From Candidatus Accumulibacter similis (GTDB lineage Bacteria; Pseudomonadota; Gammaproteobacteria; Burkholderiales; Rhodocyclaceae): a DNA stretch of 64,000 nt. The notes beneath the pieces are model-generated. The model worked only from the letters and a program-made list of their open reading frames with translations, made no database searches and had not been told where the DNA came from. Shown piece after piece: positions 55,647 to 64,000 of this stretch. The stretch lies in contig CP054595.1 in NCBI GenBank assembly GCA_013347225.1, positions 1,852,415-1,916,414 of the forward strand. Direction: 5' to 3'. Made by a program: the position numbers and the translations under genes. The number at the start of each line of letters is the position of its first letter. Positions within the stretch are counted from its first letter, which is position 1.

Positions 55647-56771
55647 TCAGGCAAGAGCGTTGGTCGCTTCCTGGATGATGCGTGCCTGCTCGTCCTCGAG
55701 GCCAAGCCACAGGGGCATGCGGACGAGACGTTCCGACAGGGAATCGGTCTGGCTCATGCTGCCGCAGATGCGTCCCAGCCGTTGGCCCATCGGCGCGCTG
55801 TGCAGCGGGACGTAGTGGAACACCGCGCCGATGGCGTGCGCCCTCATCTGTTCGATGAACCGGGTTCGCCGTTCGAGGTCGGGTAGCAGCAGGTAATACA
55901 TGTGCGCATTGTGCGAGCAGTCACGCGGAACGTGCGGCCGCCTGCAGGCGCCGTTCTCCTCGACCCGTCGGAACCACTGATGGTAGGTCGACCAGAGGGC
56001 GAGCCGGCGTTTGTTGATGGCGTCGGCTTCTTCCATCTGCGCCCAGAGGAAGGCGGCGATGATTTCTCCGGGGAGATATGAAGACCCGATATCGACCCAG
56101 GTATATTTGTCGACTTGCCCGCGAAAGAACTGACTGCGGTTGGTGCCCTTCTCGCGAACGATCTCCGCCCTGTTCACCAGGCTGGCATCGTTGATCAGCA
56201 GTGCACCACCCTCACCGGAGATGATGTTCTTCGTTTCATGAAACGACAACGCTGCCAAGTGGCCGATGCTGCCCAGTGGCCTGCCCTTGTAGGTGGCCAT
56301 GATTCCCTGCGCCGCATCCTCGATGACCAGCAACCCGTAGCGTCGGGCGATGTCCATGATGCTGTCCATCTCGCAGGCGACGCCGGCGTAGTGCACAGGG
56401 ACGATGGCCCTGGTGCGCGGCGTGATGGCTTCCTCTATGCGTGTTTCGTCGATGTTGAGCGTATCGGCCCGGATGTCGACGAAGACCGGGACCGCACCAC
56501 GGAGGGCGAAGGCGTTGGCGGTCGAGACGAAGGTGTAGGAAGGCATGATCACCTCGTCACCCTCCTTGATGTCAGCCAGGATCGCCGCCATCTCCAGCGC
56601 TGCGGTGCAGGAGTGGGTGAGCAGGGCCTTGCGGCAGCCGATGCGGCTTTCCAGCCAGTTGCTGCAATGCCGGGTGAACTGTCCGTCGCCGGCGAGGTGT
56701 CCGGCGGCATGTGCTTGTGAGATGTACCAGAGTTCCTTGCCGGTCATGTACGGCTTGTTGAACGGGATCAT
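55647..56771 (-). CDS. Sugar-nucleotide 4-aminotransferase (WecE/RffA-like, DegT family)
   Basis: This 374-residue PLP enzyme converts a dTDP-4-keto-6-deoxyhexose to its 4-amino sugar. The PLP lysine is in SFHETKNIISGEGGAL. MIPFNKPYMTGKEL at the start, THSCTAALEMAAIL and SSYLPGEIIAAFLWAQME are close to WecE (dTDP-Fuc4N synthesis). Neighbours encoding an acyltransferase, GT2 and GT39 enzymes suggest the amino sugar is decorated and transferred. The exact sugar is inferred. Confidence 0.88.
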   Translation of the reverse strand: MIPFNKPYMTGKELWYISQAHAAGHLAGDGQFTRHCSNWLESRIGCRKALLTHSCTAALEMAAILADIKEGDEVIMPSYTFVSTANAFALRGAVPVFVDIRADTLNIDETRIEEAITPRTRAIVPVHYAGVACEMDSIMDIARRYGLLVIEDAAQGIMATYKGRPLGSIGHLAALSFHETKNIISGEGGALLINDASLVNRAEIVREKGTNRSQFFRGQVDKYTWVDIGSSYLPGEIIAAFLWAQMEEADAINKRRLALWSTYHQWFRRVEENGACRRPHVPRDCSHNAHMYYLLLPDLERRTRFIEQMRAHAIGAVFHYVPLHSAPMGQRLGRICGSMSQTDSLSERLVRMPLWLGLEDEQARIIQEATNALA

Positions 56772-56840
56772 CGGTGTGGGTCCTGACGAGAGGTCAATGT
56801 GTCGCAGAAGCGAGGTAGCGTGGGAAAGGTTGCGCGACGC

Positions 56841-57221
56841 TCAGCGAGTCATGATCACCAGCCCGGTGACCACCAGCAGTGTGCCGAGAATCCGCTGCAG
56901 CGAGAGAGCCTCATTTAGGAAGAGTACCGAAAAGGCCATGACGATGAGGAAAGCGAGGCTCATGAACGGGTAGGCGTAGTTCAGGTCGAGGCGTGTCATG
57001 GCTGCCATCCACGCCAGCGATGCGAGAAAGGCGGAAGCCAGACCGGTCATGATCCACGGGTTGAGAAACTGCAGCAACAGGAATTGCAGCTTGCTGAACG
57101 CGCCCTCGGGCAGTGGGCCGACGTCGCTCATCTGCCACTTCAGGACGAGTTGGCCATACACCGTGAACAGCAGCGTGAGCGCAATATATACGTGTCCGGG
57201 AATGTCAAATCGCGCCTGCAT
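56841..57221 (-). CDS. Small SMR/EamA-like transporter, ArnE/ArnF-like
   Basis: This 126-residue protein has four membrane helices (YIALTLLFTVYGQLVLKW; WIMTGLASAFLASLAWMAAM; YAYPFMSLAFLIVMAFSVLFL; ILGTLLVVTGLVIM). Such single-domain SMR-like proteins include the ArnE/ArnF flippase of undecaprenyl-phosphate aminoarabinose, which contains a similar LNYAYPF-type motif. It is probably a lipid-linked sugar flippase for the neighbouring glycosyltransferases; unlike Arn, only one subunit is encoded. Confidence 0.72.
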   Translation of the reverse strand: MQARFDIPGHVYIALTLLFTVYGQLVLKWQMSDVGPLPEGAFSKLQFLLLQFLNPWIMTGLASAFLASLAWMAAMTRLDLNYAYPFMSLAFLIVMAFSVLFLNEALSLQRILGTLLVVTGLVIMTR

Positions 57222-57461
57222 CGGGCTTGCTCCTCGTCAAGAAAGGCCGGCCGCCTGGGCTGCCCGCGGTTAGTCGCCGGGGGACTGGCCTGATGGCCCG
57301 GCGATCCGTGTCTGGCAGCGATGCCTTGCGCCATCGCTGGGCTCCGATCGCGAGCCGGTCGCGCCGGGTCCGCGGCGAGGCGAACGATAGCTCGCGGACA
57401 AACGTGAGACCGTGATCGAATGACCAATCGGGCGCAGATTCCCGCCGCCACCGTACCATCC

Positions 57462-59120
57462 TCAGCGTGCGGTTTCGCCACTGGCGTCGCGCATGAGGCA
57501 GTCCGCGCCGATGCCGTAGATCGTCGCCGGCAGGGGGCGTGCGAGCGGATCGAGCTGGCCCGCCACTTTCTGGCCGACCGTGGCAGGCAGGACCGCTGCC
57601 ACTGACCGCAGCCCGTCGACGATCCGTGACCCGAGCCCCATGCCGGTCGGCTCGAGTTCGCCGAGTCGGATCCAGCAGCGGGGCAAGCCCTCCAGGCGGG
57701 AATACGGGCCCTGCTGGCCCCAGTCCGCAGTCTGACGATCGAAGATCGCGTAGGCGACAAAGCCGTCGGCGTCCTTGTCCAGGGCGATGCCCGGGGCCCC
57801 TGTGGCCAGCAACTGGATATCGGCGATCTGCGGCACTTCGCGGGGCGAACCCGCGAAGAGTCGCGCGTAGTTGCCGGTGCGAATGGCGCTCGTCATGCCA
57901 AAGACGACGCTTGCCGGACGCTCGCTGGCGAAGCGGAGCGCCGCCTTGCTGTTGGCGACGAAGGACTGGATCACCTGTTGTTCCAGCGCGCTGCCGATGA
58001 TGCCGAGAGGAATGATCACTGTCACGGCGACAAGGATCGACAGGCGATTGCCGAGGCGCGACAGCGCGTAGCCCGCGAGCAACGCCAGCGGAGCGAGGAA
58101 CACGATCGCGTAGTTGACCTGCTTGGTGATCAGCAGCAGCGGCTTGAACGAGACGATGAAGAGGCTGAAGACGCCGATCAGTCCGAGGCACCAGAGCGCC
58201 ACGCGGGTCAGACCGTCATCGTGCCGCTGTCGCGTCAGCCAGAGGAGGAGCCCCGCCGCTGCCAGCGGCCCGAGCAGCCACGTGTGCTTGATGTCGAGCA
58301 TGAGGAGGCGCAGGTAGAACGTCGGGTCGTTGCTCGCGCTCACTTTCTGGACGTACTCGGCTGCGCCCGAGGTCGTCATCCGCCAGATCTTCCAGAAGTC
58401 GCCCTCCATGCCGAGGAAGAGCAGCCCGTTCAGCAGGAGCATCGCGAGGAAGCCCGTGGCCATGAGCAGCCACTTGCTGTGCAAGCGCTTTTCGCGAATG
58501 AGGTAGAGGGCAAAGACGAGGACGTAGACGAGCGCGACCGAGCTCTTGATCCACCAGACGAAACCGGCTGCCAGCCCGGCGCAGAGGTAGTACGCGCGCC
58601 GGCCACTGCGATCCCCCTCGAAGAGGGCGAAGAAGCTCAGGCTGACGAAGAAGGCGAGCGGCGCGTCGGCCATCAGGCGGCCGGCGTAGTGGGCGTGCAG
58701 GGGGGTGAAAGCGAGGACGAGCCCCGACAGAAGGCCGGCCCGCTCGCCCCAGAATCGCCGTGCGATCAGATACACGAGGGCAATTTCGCCGAGCGAACAG
58801 AGCAGTGACCAGAGGTTGGCGACGAACTCGCTGCGGCCGAACAGCCAGACCAGGAATCCGACCGGCAGGCTGATTCCCAGGCGAACGGCGCCGATGTAGT
58901 CGGCGCGGGCCCACTGTCCTTGAGCAATCTTCAGCGCCTGCTCGGTGTAGGTGACCTCGTCCGAACCGAAGCAGCCGGTGAAGAACGCCAGGCGCAGGGC
59001 GAGGGCAGCGACGAGCAGGGCGGGGAGCAACCAGGGCGTGCCGTCGCGGGAGGCGGTCGCACCCGCCTGAGTCTGGCCGGGCAGGGCGACAAAGACGCCG
59101 GCCTGCTGCTCGCCGTTCAT
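57462..59120 (-). CDS. Polytopic glycosyltransferase of the GT39/ArnT type
   Basis: This 552-residue membrane protein transfers a lipid-linked sugar on the periplasmic face. Acidic residues in the first loop (CFGSDEVTYTEQAL) match the GT39/PMT DE motif; about 11 helices and a C-terminal periplasmic tail follow. HAHYAGRLMADAPLAFFVSLSFFALF contains the family's conserved block. The ATG overlaps the end of the amidohydrolase gene in ATGA, so the two are coupled. Substrate and acceptor are unknown; context suggests an amino sugar. Confidence 0.8.
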   Translation of the reverse strand: MNGEQQAGVFVALPGQTQAGATASRDGTPWLLPALLVAALALRLAFFTGCFGSDEVTYTEQALKIAQGQWARADYIGAVRLGISLPVGFLVWLFGRSEFVANLWSLLCSLGEIALVYLIARRFWGERAGLLSGLVLAFTPLHAHYAGRLMADAPLAFFVSLSFFALFEGDRSGRRAYYLCAGLAAGFVWWIKSSVALVYVLVFALYLIREKRLHSKWLLMATGFLAMLLLNGLLFLGMEGDFWKIWRMTTSGAAEYVQKVSASNDPTFYLRLLMLDIKHTWLLGPLAAAGLLLWLTRQRHDDGLTRVALWCLGLIGVFSLFIVSFKPLLLITKQVNYAIVFLAPLALLAGYALSRLGNRLSILVAVTVIIPLGIIGSALEQQVIQSFVANSKAALRFASERPASVVFGMTSAIRTGNYARLFAGSPREVPQIADIQLLATGAPGIALDKDADGFVAYAIFDRQTADWGQQGPYSRLEGLPRCWIRLGELEPTGMGLGSRIVDGLRSVAAVLPATVGQKVAGQLDPLARPLPATIYGIGADCLMRDASGETAR

Positions 59121-59911
59121 CGGGCTGGCACCTGATAGCCGGCAAACAGACGCTCGAGGTTGCGGTACATGATGTTCTCGATGCGGTGCGGTTCGATGCC
59201 CTGGCTGAGCATGGCGAAACGTTCGCGGATCGTCGCCGGCGGGTATTCGGGAAAGTCGGAGCCGATGGTGATTAACTGGTCCGTCGTCGAGAACAGGTAG
59301 CGCATGTCGTCGTCGAGGCGGCTGCCGGCGTAGCGCATCAGTGTGAAGGAGAAGTCGAGCATCAGGTTCGGGTTGGCGCGAACGATCTCGAACAGGTCGA
59401 GCATCGACGGGCCGGCGGCGTGCAGCAGCAGGATGCGCGTGTCCGGGCAGGCGTTGGCGATGTAGTCGATCGTGTCGGGGGCGTTCGTCGTCGCCAGTCC
59501 GCGACGCCGGAACAGCGTGTCGAGCATGATCACCAGCCCGTGCTCGGCCGCGGCATCGAAGACGGCGATGCACTTCGCGTCGAGCGGATCGTAGCCGTTC
59601 ATGCGCGGATGGAGCTTGATGCCGGCGAAACCCTGTGCTGCCAGTTCGGCCACGACCGCCTCGACGCGGCGCAGGGTCGGCAGGCTGCGCGGGTTGAGGC
59701 CGGCGATGGGGACGAACCGCTCTGGGTGCGTGCGCGCCGACTCGATGATGATCTCGTTGTCAACGTAATCCGCGATGGCGACCAGGCAGGCGCGGTACAC
59801 GTTGCCTTCCTCCATGTCCTGCAGCAGCTTGGCGAGCGATGCGTCGTAGCGCCGCTCGCCGCACCAGCTGCCGTCACGGGTCACATGGGTCAGCGAGTCG
59901 AAAAGCTTCAT
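59117..59911 (-). CDS. Amidohydrolase-family protein
   Basis: This 264-residue TIM-barrel amidohydrolase-2 type protein has GIKLHPR (about residue 97), ILLLHAAGP and ITIGSDFPEYPP, the usual metal-binding His and Asp positions. The N-terminal HxH of metal-dependent members is weak here (FDSLTHVTRD), so metal binding may differ. It could remove an acyl group from a sugar intermediate or act in an unrelated step. It sits between the ATP-grasp gene and the GT39-like gene. Confidence 0.65.
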   Translation of the reverse strand: MKLFDSLTHVTRDGSWCGERRYDASLAKLLQDMEEGNVYRACLVAIADYVDNEIIIESARTHPERFVPIAGLNPRSLPTLRRVEAVVAELAAQGFAGIKLHPRMNGYDPLDAKCIAVFDAAAEHGLVIMLDTLFRRRGLATTNAPDTIDYIANACPDTRILLLHAAGPSMLDLFEIVRANPNLMLDFSFTLMRYAGSRLDDDMRYLFSTTDQLITIGSDFPEYPPATIRERFAMLSQGIEPHRIENIMYRNLERLFAGYQVPAR

Positions 59912-59931
59912 CCTGGTTTCCTTTCAGTCAA

Positions 59932-61149
59932 TCAGCCGATGCTGGTGAATCCGGTGTCGCCAGCCATGCGTACCCGCAGCAGGGAAATGGCGCGCATGGC
60001 GATCTCGATGACCTCGTCGGGGTCGTCGGCGAGGCTGACCACATAGCCGGGGCGGCGATCCTTGTGCTCGAGCGGACCGACTTCATCACCGGCCTGCAGG
60101 TTGAAATGGATTGCGGCGACACCGGGAACCGCGGCAGCGGCCTCAGCCCCGCTGATTTCCGCGATCGTGCCCCGCGGCATGCTGAAGAACTCGACATTGG
60201 CGGCTCGTGGAACCGCCAGCGGTCTGATGCGGACCGGCTCACCGAGTGCCCATTCGATCATCGCCCGGTTCACGTTGACCCCCGAGATGTGTGGCAGCAC
60301 GTGGGTGTAGATCATGACGCCACCGCCACGTGCCGCGATGTCGATCGGCACCACGTGCTCGCCGCTGAGCATGAACTCGGCGTGGAACACGCCGTCCGCG
60401 AGGCCGAGTGCCGACAGGGTGGCGCAGACCGCTGCCCGGATGCGCTCGAACTCGGCCCTTGGCAGCGCTCCCGGATAATGGATCCGTGACGAGACGGTGA
60501 GCGAATCTGAAAACGGCACCTTCCGGGCGATTCCCAGGATCTCAATGTTGTCGGCAACGACAAAGCCGTCGACAATGATCTCGCTGCCTTCGACGCAGCT
60601 TTCGATCAGCACCTCGCCCGAACGCGAGCAGGCCTGCGCCAGGCGAAAGGCTGCCGGCAGTGCCTCGGCCGTCGCCAGTCTGCTGACGCCTCGTCCCGAC
60701 TGGCTGTCCACCGGCTTGACGATCAACGGGTAGGCGATGTCTGCTGCTGCCGCCGCCAGACCGGCGGCCGACGACAGCAGGCGGTAACGCGGAACCACCA
60801 TGCCGGCGGCGTCGGTCAGCCGACGCATGCGTCCCTTGTCGGTGAAGTTGCGCGCGGTTTCGTAGCCGATTCCCGGCAACCCGAGCCGCTCGGCGACGAA
60901 GGCGGCGGTCGCGACGCCGACGTCGGTGGTGTCGCAGATGATGCCATCGATGCGGCAGCGCGAGGCAAGTTTCAGCGTTCCTTCGCAGTCGGTGATATCG
61001 ACCACCTCGTGCTCGTCCGCCCAGGCGTAGGCCGGTCGCTCGCGATACATGTCGCTGACCAGCACCCGGTGCCCAAGCGCCTTGGCGAGACGTACCGTCG
61101 GCAACTGCCACGGCCCGCCACCAAGGACATGCAGCAATTTCGGTTTCAT
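59932..61149 (-). CDS. ATP-grasp ligase
   Basis: This 405-residue protein has an N-terminal Rossmann-like part (LLHVLGGGPWQLPTVRLAKALGH), an ATP-grasp lid and core (YPLIVKPVDSQSGRGVSRL; VLIESCVEGSEIIVDGF) and a metal site in FHAEFMLSGEHVVPIDIAARGGG. The family joins a carboxylate to an amine, such as an amino acid to an amino sugar. It resembles carbamoyl-phosphate-synthetase-like and CapD-like ligases of polysaccharide loci. The substrate cannot be told from the sequence. Confidence 0.75.
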   Translation of the reverse strand: MKPKLLHVLGGGPWQLPTVRLAKALGHRVLVSDMYRERPAYAWADEHEVVDITDCEGTLKLASRCRIDGIICDTTDVGVATAAFVAERLGLPGIGYETARNFTDKGRMRRLTDAAGMVVPRYRLLSSAAGLAAAAADIAYPLIVKPVDSQSGRGVSRLATAEALPAAFRLAQACSRSGEVLIESCVEGSEIIVDGFVVADNIEILGIARKVPFSDSLTVSSRIHYPGALPRAEFERIRAAVCATLSALGLADGVFHAEFMLSGEHVVPIDIAARGGGVMIYTHVLPHISGVNVNRAMIEWALGEPVRIRPLAVPRAANVEFFSMPRGTIAEISGAEAAAAVPGVAAIHFNLQAGDEVGPLEHKDRRPGYVVSLADDPDEVIEIAMRAISLLRVRMAGDTGFTSIG

Positions 61150-61166
61150 CGTGCGTTGCCCGCTCC

Positions 61167-61898
61167 TCAGGCCGGCGTCGGTGCTGCCGGGTTGCGCGGG
61201 TCGCCACGCCAGCCCCAGATGTACCAGGGCGCTTCCGGGCCAACGTTGAACAGCAGGTCAACGATCGATACGCGATGCTCGAAGGGCGGGTAGCGCTGCG
61301 GATATTCCGGATAGCCCGAGTAGTCCTTCCATACCAGCTCGACGCCGATCTGGGAGAATCGGTGCGGATCGACGTAGCTCTTTGCGGCCGGTCCCGAGAC
61401 ATAGCGATCGGCTCCGGTCATCCGCACCAGGTCGAGAAGTCGCTCGAGCTTGTGACCCTTGGCAGCGTACTCGCGCGAGTCCCTGAACTCGGTCGTGATC
61501 CCGAGGAATTCGCGCGCAATCTCGCGGATCAGGTAGTGGTTGAGTTGCGAGAGACTCTTCCACTCGCGACCGAGATAGAACTCCTGGAAGAACGGTGCGT
61601 AACGGCTGAAGTGCGGGGATCTGCCATAGTTCTGCTGCAGGGTCTTCCAGTGTTTCGTCTGCCAGAGCGGGTTGGCGATCGTAACCTCGCAGACCAGCCG
61701 GTTGCTGTCCTCTCCTGCCGGGATGCTGATCCATTCGGCTCCGTTGCCGGTCTTGATGCGGTTGCGGTTGCGCCAGTCATTCTTGGTGTACTGCAGATCA
61801 TCGTAGAAGACGAACAGGTCGACATCGTGGATGATGTCGAAGTAGCCCTTCCAGGGCAGGTAGTTGGACTGGAGGATGGCGAGGCTGCGGGATGTCAT
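61167..61898 (-). CDS. WbqC-family protein
   Basis: This 243-residue protein is a full WbqC match: AILQSNYLPWKGYFDIIHDVD at the start, FVFYDDLQYTKNDWRNRNRIK and DLLFNVGPEA at the end. WbqC proteins occur in O-antigen and other glycan loci and are proposed to act on amino sugars, with no fully established activity. ATG 61898 begins six residues before the family's core. The ATP-grasp gene starts 17 bases after its stop. Confidence 0.88.
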   Translation of the reverse strand: MTSRSLAILQSNYLPWKGYFDIIHDVDLFVFYDDLQYTKNDWRNRNRIKTGNGAEWISIPAGEDSNRLVCEVTIANPLWQTKHWKTLQQNYGRSPHFSRYAPFFQEFYLGREWKSLSQLNHYLIREIAREFLGITTEFRDSREYAAKGHKLERLLDLVRMTGADRYVSGPAAKSYVDPHRFSQIGVELVWKDYSGYPEYPQRYPPFEHRVSIVDLLFNVGPEAPWYIWGWRGDPRNPAAPTPA

Positions 61899-62061
61899 GT
61901 TCTGGATTCCTCCACTCGCCGATACCTTCCTGCGCCTCTGGGTGCGAGCGCCCGGCGCCGCAGGCGCGGCTGTCCGTCGCTTGCCGGCGACCAACTGCAG
62001 CGCAGCACAGCGCCGCTGCAGCGCGGCCCGCCGGCGCCGTCAGAGCGGGAGGGATGAATAC

Positions 62062-62685
62062 TCATGCGGCTTGCAGCGCGACCGATGCGGCCGGAACAGG
62101 AGCGTCGCCGCCGGCTTGCCGGAGGTACTCGTTCTCCAGTTGCAGCATGCGGCGGCTCCGCTCCCTCATCTTCTTCGCTGGTGCTCCCACGTAGACGGCA
62201 CACGCATCGGTGGACTTCGTCACCATGCTGCAGGCGCCGACCGAGGACCCCTCCCCGAAGATCACCCCCGGAAAGACGACGCTGCCGGCACCAATGATGA
62301 CGTGCCGGTCCAGCTCGACGCTGGCCCTGGTGATCTTTCGGTATGGCATGGGTACGGTCGGGTTGGTCAGTGCCTCTCCCGTGTAGTCGTCCGACTGCGC
62401 GAAGATCGTCACGCCGAAGGCGAGTCCCGAGAAATCGTCCATGAGCACGCCTTCGCGGCCGGCGGTCACGCGACATCCGTGGGCGATGTGGACGTTGCGG
62501 CCGATCTGCAGGTTGCCGGACAGGACGCAGAAATCATCGACGATCGAGTGATCAGCGATGGCGACGTATTCCGGTTCGTAGATGCGCGTGGTGCGGCTGA
62601 TGAGGACGTCTCGTCCAAGGTGGCGGAAGCGCATCGATTCGAGCTCCCGCCGCGAGAAATAGCGTGTGTTCTGTTCCGACGTCAT
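62062..62685 (-). CDS. Left-handed beta-helix (hexapeptide) acyltransferase
   Basis: This 207-residue acyltransferase has repeated hexapeptides: SIVDDFCVLSGNLQIGRNVHIAHG (in sense) and VIIGAGSVVFPGVIFGEGSSVGACSMV, followed by an Ala-Pro-Ala-Lys turn (VGAPAKKM), the family's end. It probably acetylates or formylates a 4-amino sugar, in the way of WlbB/FdtC. It is placed next to the WbqC and GT2 genes in one minus-strand run. Confidence 0.83.
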   Translation of the reverse strand: MTSEQNTRYFSRRELESMRFRHLGRDVLISRTTRIYEPEYVAIADHSIVDDFCVLSGNLQIGRNVHIAHGCRVTAGREGVLMDDFSGLAFGVTIFAQSDDYTGEALTNPTVPMPYRKITRASVELDRHVIIGAGSVVFPGVIFGEGSSVGACSMVTKSTDACAVYVGAPAKKMRERSRRMLQLENEYLRQAGGDAPVPAASVALQAA

Positions 62686-62785
62686 CGATCTTCCTTTCGC
62701 TGTGTGATCAAACGGTGCGTCCAGGGCCGCCGGTCGTTGCCAAGGGGGTCTTGCGCATGCGAGGCGGTCCGCCGGCAGCGGATGC

Positions 62786-63772
62786 TCAGCGGTGAACGTC
62801 CTTCACGATATAGGTCGGCCGGTTCTGGACTTGGGTGAAGACCTTGCCCAGATAGATGCCAACGAGCCCGATGGCCATCGTCAGAATTCCCAGGCTGAGC
62901 GCAATCAGCCCCATGACCGAGGTGAAGCCGAGCAGGGAATCGCCAAACAGCAGCTTTCTGATCACGAGGTAGATGGCGTAAGAAAAGCTGGCCAAGGTGA
63001 CCAGGCCGCCAAAGTTGAACAGCCAGACCAAGGGTTGCGCCGAGAAAGAACTGACGGCGTTGATCATCAGGTTGACGCGTTTGAAGAGCGTGTAGGTGCT
63101 CGCCCCGGCGCGCTGGCTCTTGGCCACTGCGAGGCCGATCTGCTGGAAGCCGGTCCAGCTCATCATCCCGCCGAGGAACAGATTGTGATCGCCCAGCTGC
63201 AGCAGTGCGTCGACGAAACGGCGTTTCATCAGGCGCTCGGTGACGATGTTCTCGGGAATCCTGGTTTCGCTCAGCAGGTTGAAGCCTTTCCAGAAGAGGC
63301 CACCGCTGATCTGCTCGAACCAGCCCCCCTTCCTTTTCTCCTGATAGCCGAAGACCATGTCGCAGCCGGTTTCGTGCAGCTTGTCGTGGAACGAACACAG
63401 GCTCAGCGGCGAGACCTCGAGATCGCAGTCGATCAGGAAGACCAAATCGCCACGGGCGTGCCTCAGTCCTGCCTGCATGGCATGGTGGTGGCCAAAATTG
63501 CGTGACAGGTCCACCACTACCAGCTCCGGCACATCGTGACGGCGTGCCAGCACATAGTCGAGCGAATCGTCAGGGGAGCCGTCGTTGACCAGGACGATCT
63601 CGAAGTCGCTGATGGCGAGCCGGTGCAGAGCCTCGAGGCAGCCGGCGAGGAAGTCCTCGAGGAACGGGCGGGAACGGTACAGGGTCGAAACGATGCTGAT
63701 CTTTGGTCGTGCCGGCTCCAGGACCTGCGGCGGCTGGCCCTGAGGCAGCACCTGCACTGTGGTGGGCATCAT
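62786..63772 (-). CDS. GT2 glycosyltransferase with C-terminal membrane helices (ArnC/GtrB-like)
   Basis: This 328-residue protein (adjacent ATGs at 63772 and 63769) puts a sugar on undecaprenyl phosphate. The catalytic GT2 domain has KISIVSTLYRSRPFLEDFL, VLVNDGSPDDS and the DxD site FLIDCDLEVSP. Two C-terminal membrane helices (LVTLASFSYAIYLVI; GILTMAIGLVGIYLGKVF) are as in ArnC/GtrB. It is the first gene visible in the minus-strand glycan run; the region beyond 63.8 kb has no recognised gene in the window. The sugar is unknown. Confidence 0.85.
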   Translation of the reverse strand: MMPTTVQVLPQGQPPQVLEPARPKISIVSTLYRSRPFLEDFLAGCLEALHRLAISDFEIVLVNDGSPDDSLDYVLARRHDVPELVVVDLSRNFGHHHAMQAGLRHARGDLVFLIDCDLEVSPLSLCSFHDKLHETGCDMVFGYQEKRKGGWFEQISGGLFWKGFNLLSETRIPENIVTERLMKRRFVDALLQLGDHNLFLGGMMSWTGFQQIGLAVAKSQRAGASTYTLFKRVNLMINAVSSFSAQPLVWLFNFGGLVTLASFSYAIYLVIRKLLFGDSLLGFTSVMGLIALSLGILTMAIGLVGIYLGKVFTQVQNRPTYIVKDVHR

Positions 63773-64000
63773 CGGAGGCGGTTCCCCTATGGCGTCGATG
63801 GCACATCCGTGGCGACCGGATATCGGCTGGAGCGGGATTGCAGCTGCGGTTCGCGGATCCAGAGGCCGCCAATGATAACTCGTGGTGCGCACGAATCCAG
63901 CCAAATAAATCACGCTCTTGGCAGAGGGTGGAAGACGCGTGCTGCGGCTTGGTTGACCCTGCGCCCGCCCTTTCGCTGCAGCAGGGTGCGCAAGCGACAG

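Overview
The window is about two-thirds G+C. Its gene content points to a betaproteobacterium of the Rhodocyclales, possibly close to Candidatus Accumulibacter: PEP-CTERM proteins, a ccmABCDEFGHI cluster, Ralstonia-type hyp/hox accessory genes, YaeQ and a Dnr-like Crp/Fnr regulator. The assignment is inferred from gene content and is not proven.

Layout. 0.2-6.4 kb holds mixed cargo: an APC permease, a DUF4239 membrane protein, a RES/MbcA-type toxin-antitoxin pair, a small secreted protein, a broken DUF1223 gene and yaeQ. 6.5-6.9 kb carries what looks like a decayed second copy of a cobalamin-operon leader. 6.9-21.8 kb is a one-strand defence island. It begins with a broken multidomain gene (DUF4062, two tandem TIR-like/deoxyribosyltransferase-like modules, SUMF1) that runs in frame into an AAA ATPase. 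Then come a small ATPase partner, a type I restriction-modification set (hsdR, hsdM, hsdS with a long extra C-terminal domain) and a Septu-like ATPase plus HNH pair coupled to hsdS. An IS630 element (21.9-23.1 kb) ends the island and sits exactly in the stop codon of cobO.

23.1-25.8 kb is a cobalamin-riboswitch-controlled bluB-cobC-cobO operon on the minus strand. 26.0-28.2 kb has two PEP-CTERM exported proteins. 28.3-29.8 kb has two periplasmic or membrane multihaem cytochromes, one broken by an in-frame TAA. 30-37.2 kb is the complete System I cytochrome c maturation operon ccmA-I on the minus strand.

A 138-base divergent region with a near-consensus FNR/ANR box separates ccmA from a plus-strand hydrogenase maturation operon, hupK-hypABFCDE-hoxX-hoxA-hoxB (37.3-48.7 kb). 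The order is that of the Ralstonia hox locus, but the structural genes upstream and hoxC-hoxJ downstream are missing. The cluster stops at hoxB and meets dacB tail to tail.

48.7-52.4 kb carries dacB, a CYTH-CHAD protein and a Crp/Fnr regulator. 52.6-63.8 kb, all on the minus strand, encodes surface glycan functions: rfbC, rfbD, a tRNA-Arg with terminator, a TPR protein, a sugar aminotransferase, a small SMR-like transporter, a GT39-like enzyme, an amidohydrolase, an ATP-grasp ligase, a WbqC protein, a hexapeptide acyltransferase and a GT2 enzyme. The GT2, SMR-like, GT39-like and aminotransferase set resembles the logic of the Arn (aminoarabinose) pathway and may build and transfer an undecaprenyl-linked, decorated amino sugar.

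Four loci show disabling lesions (DUF1223, the DUF4062-SUMF1 gene, the NapC/NirT cytochrome and the leader copy). Some of these could be assembly errors rather than biology.
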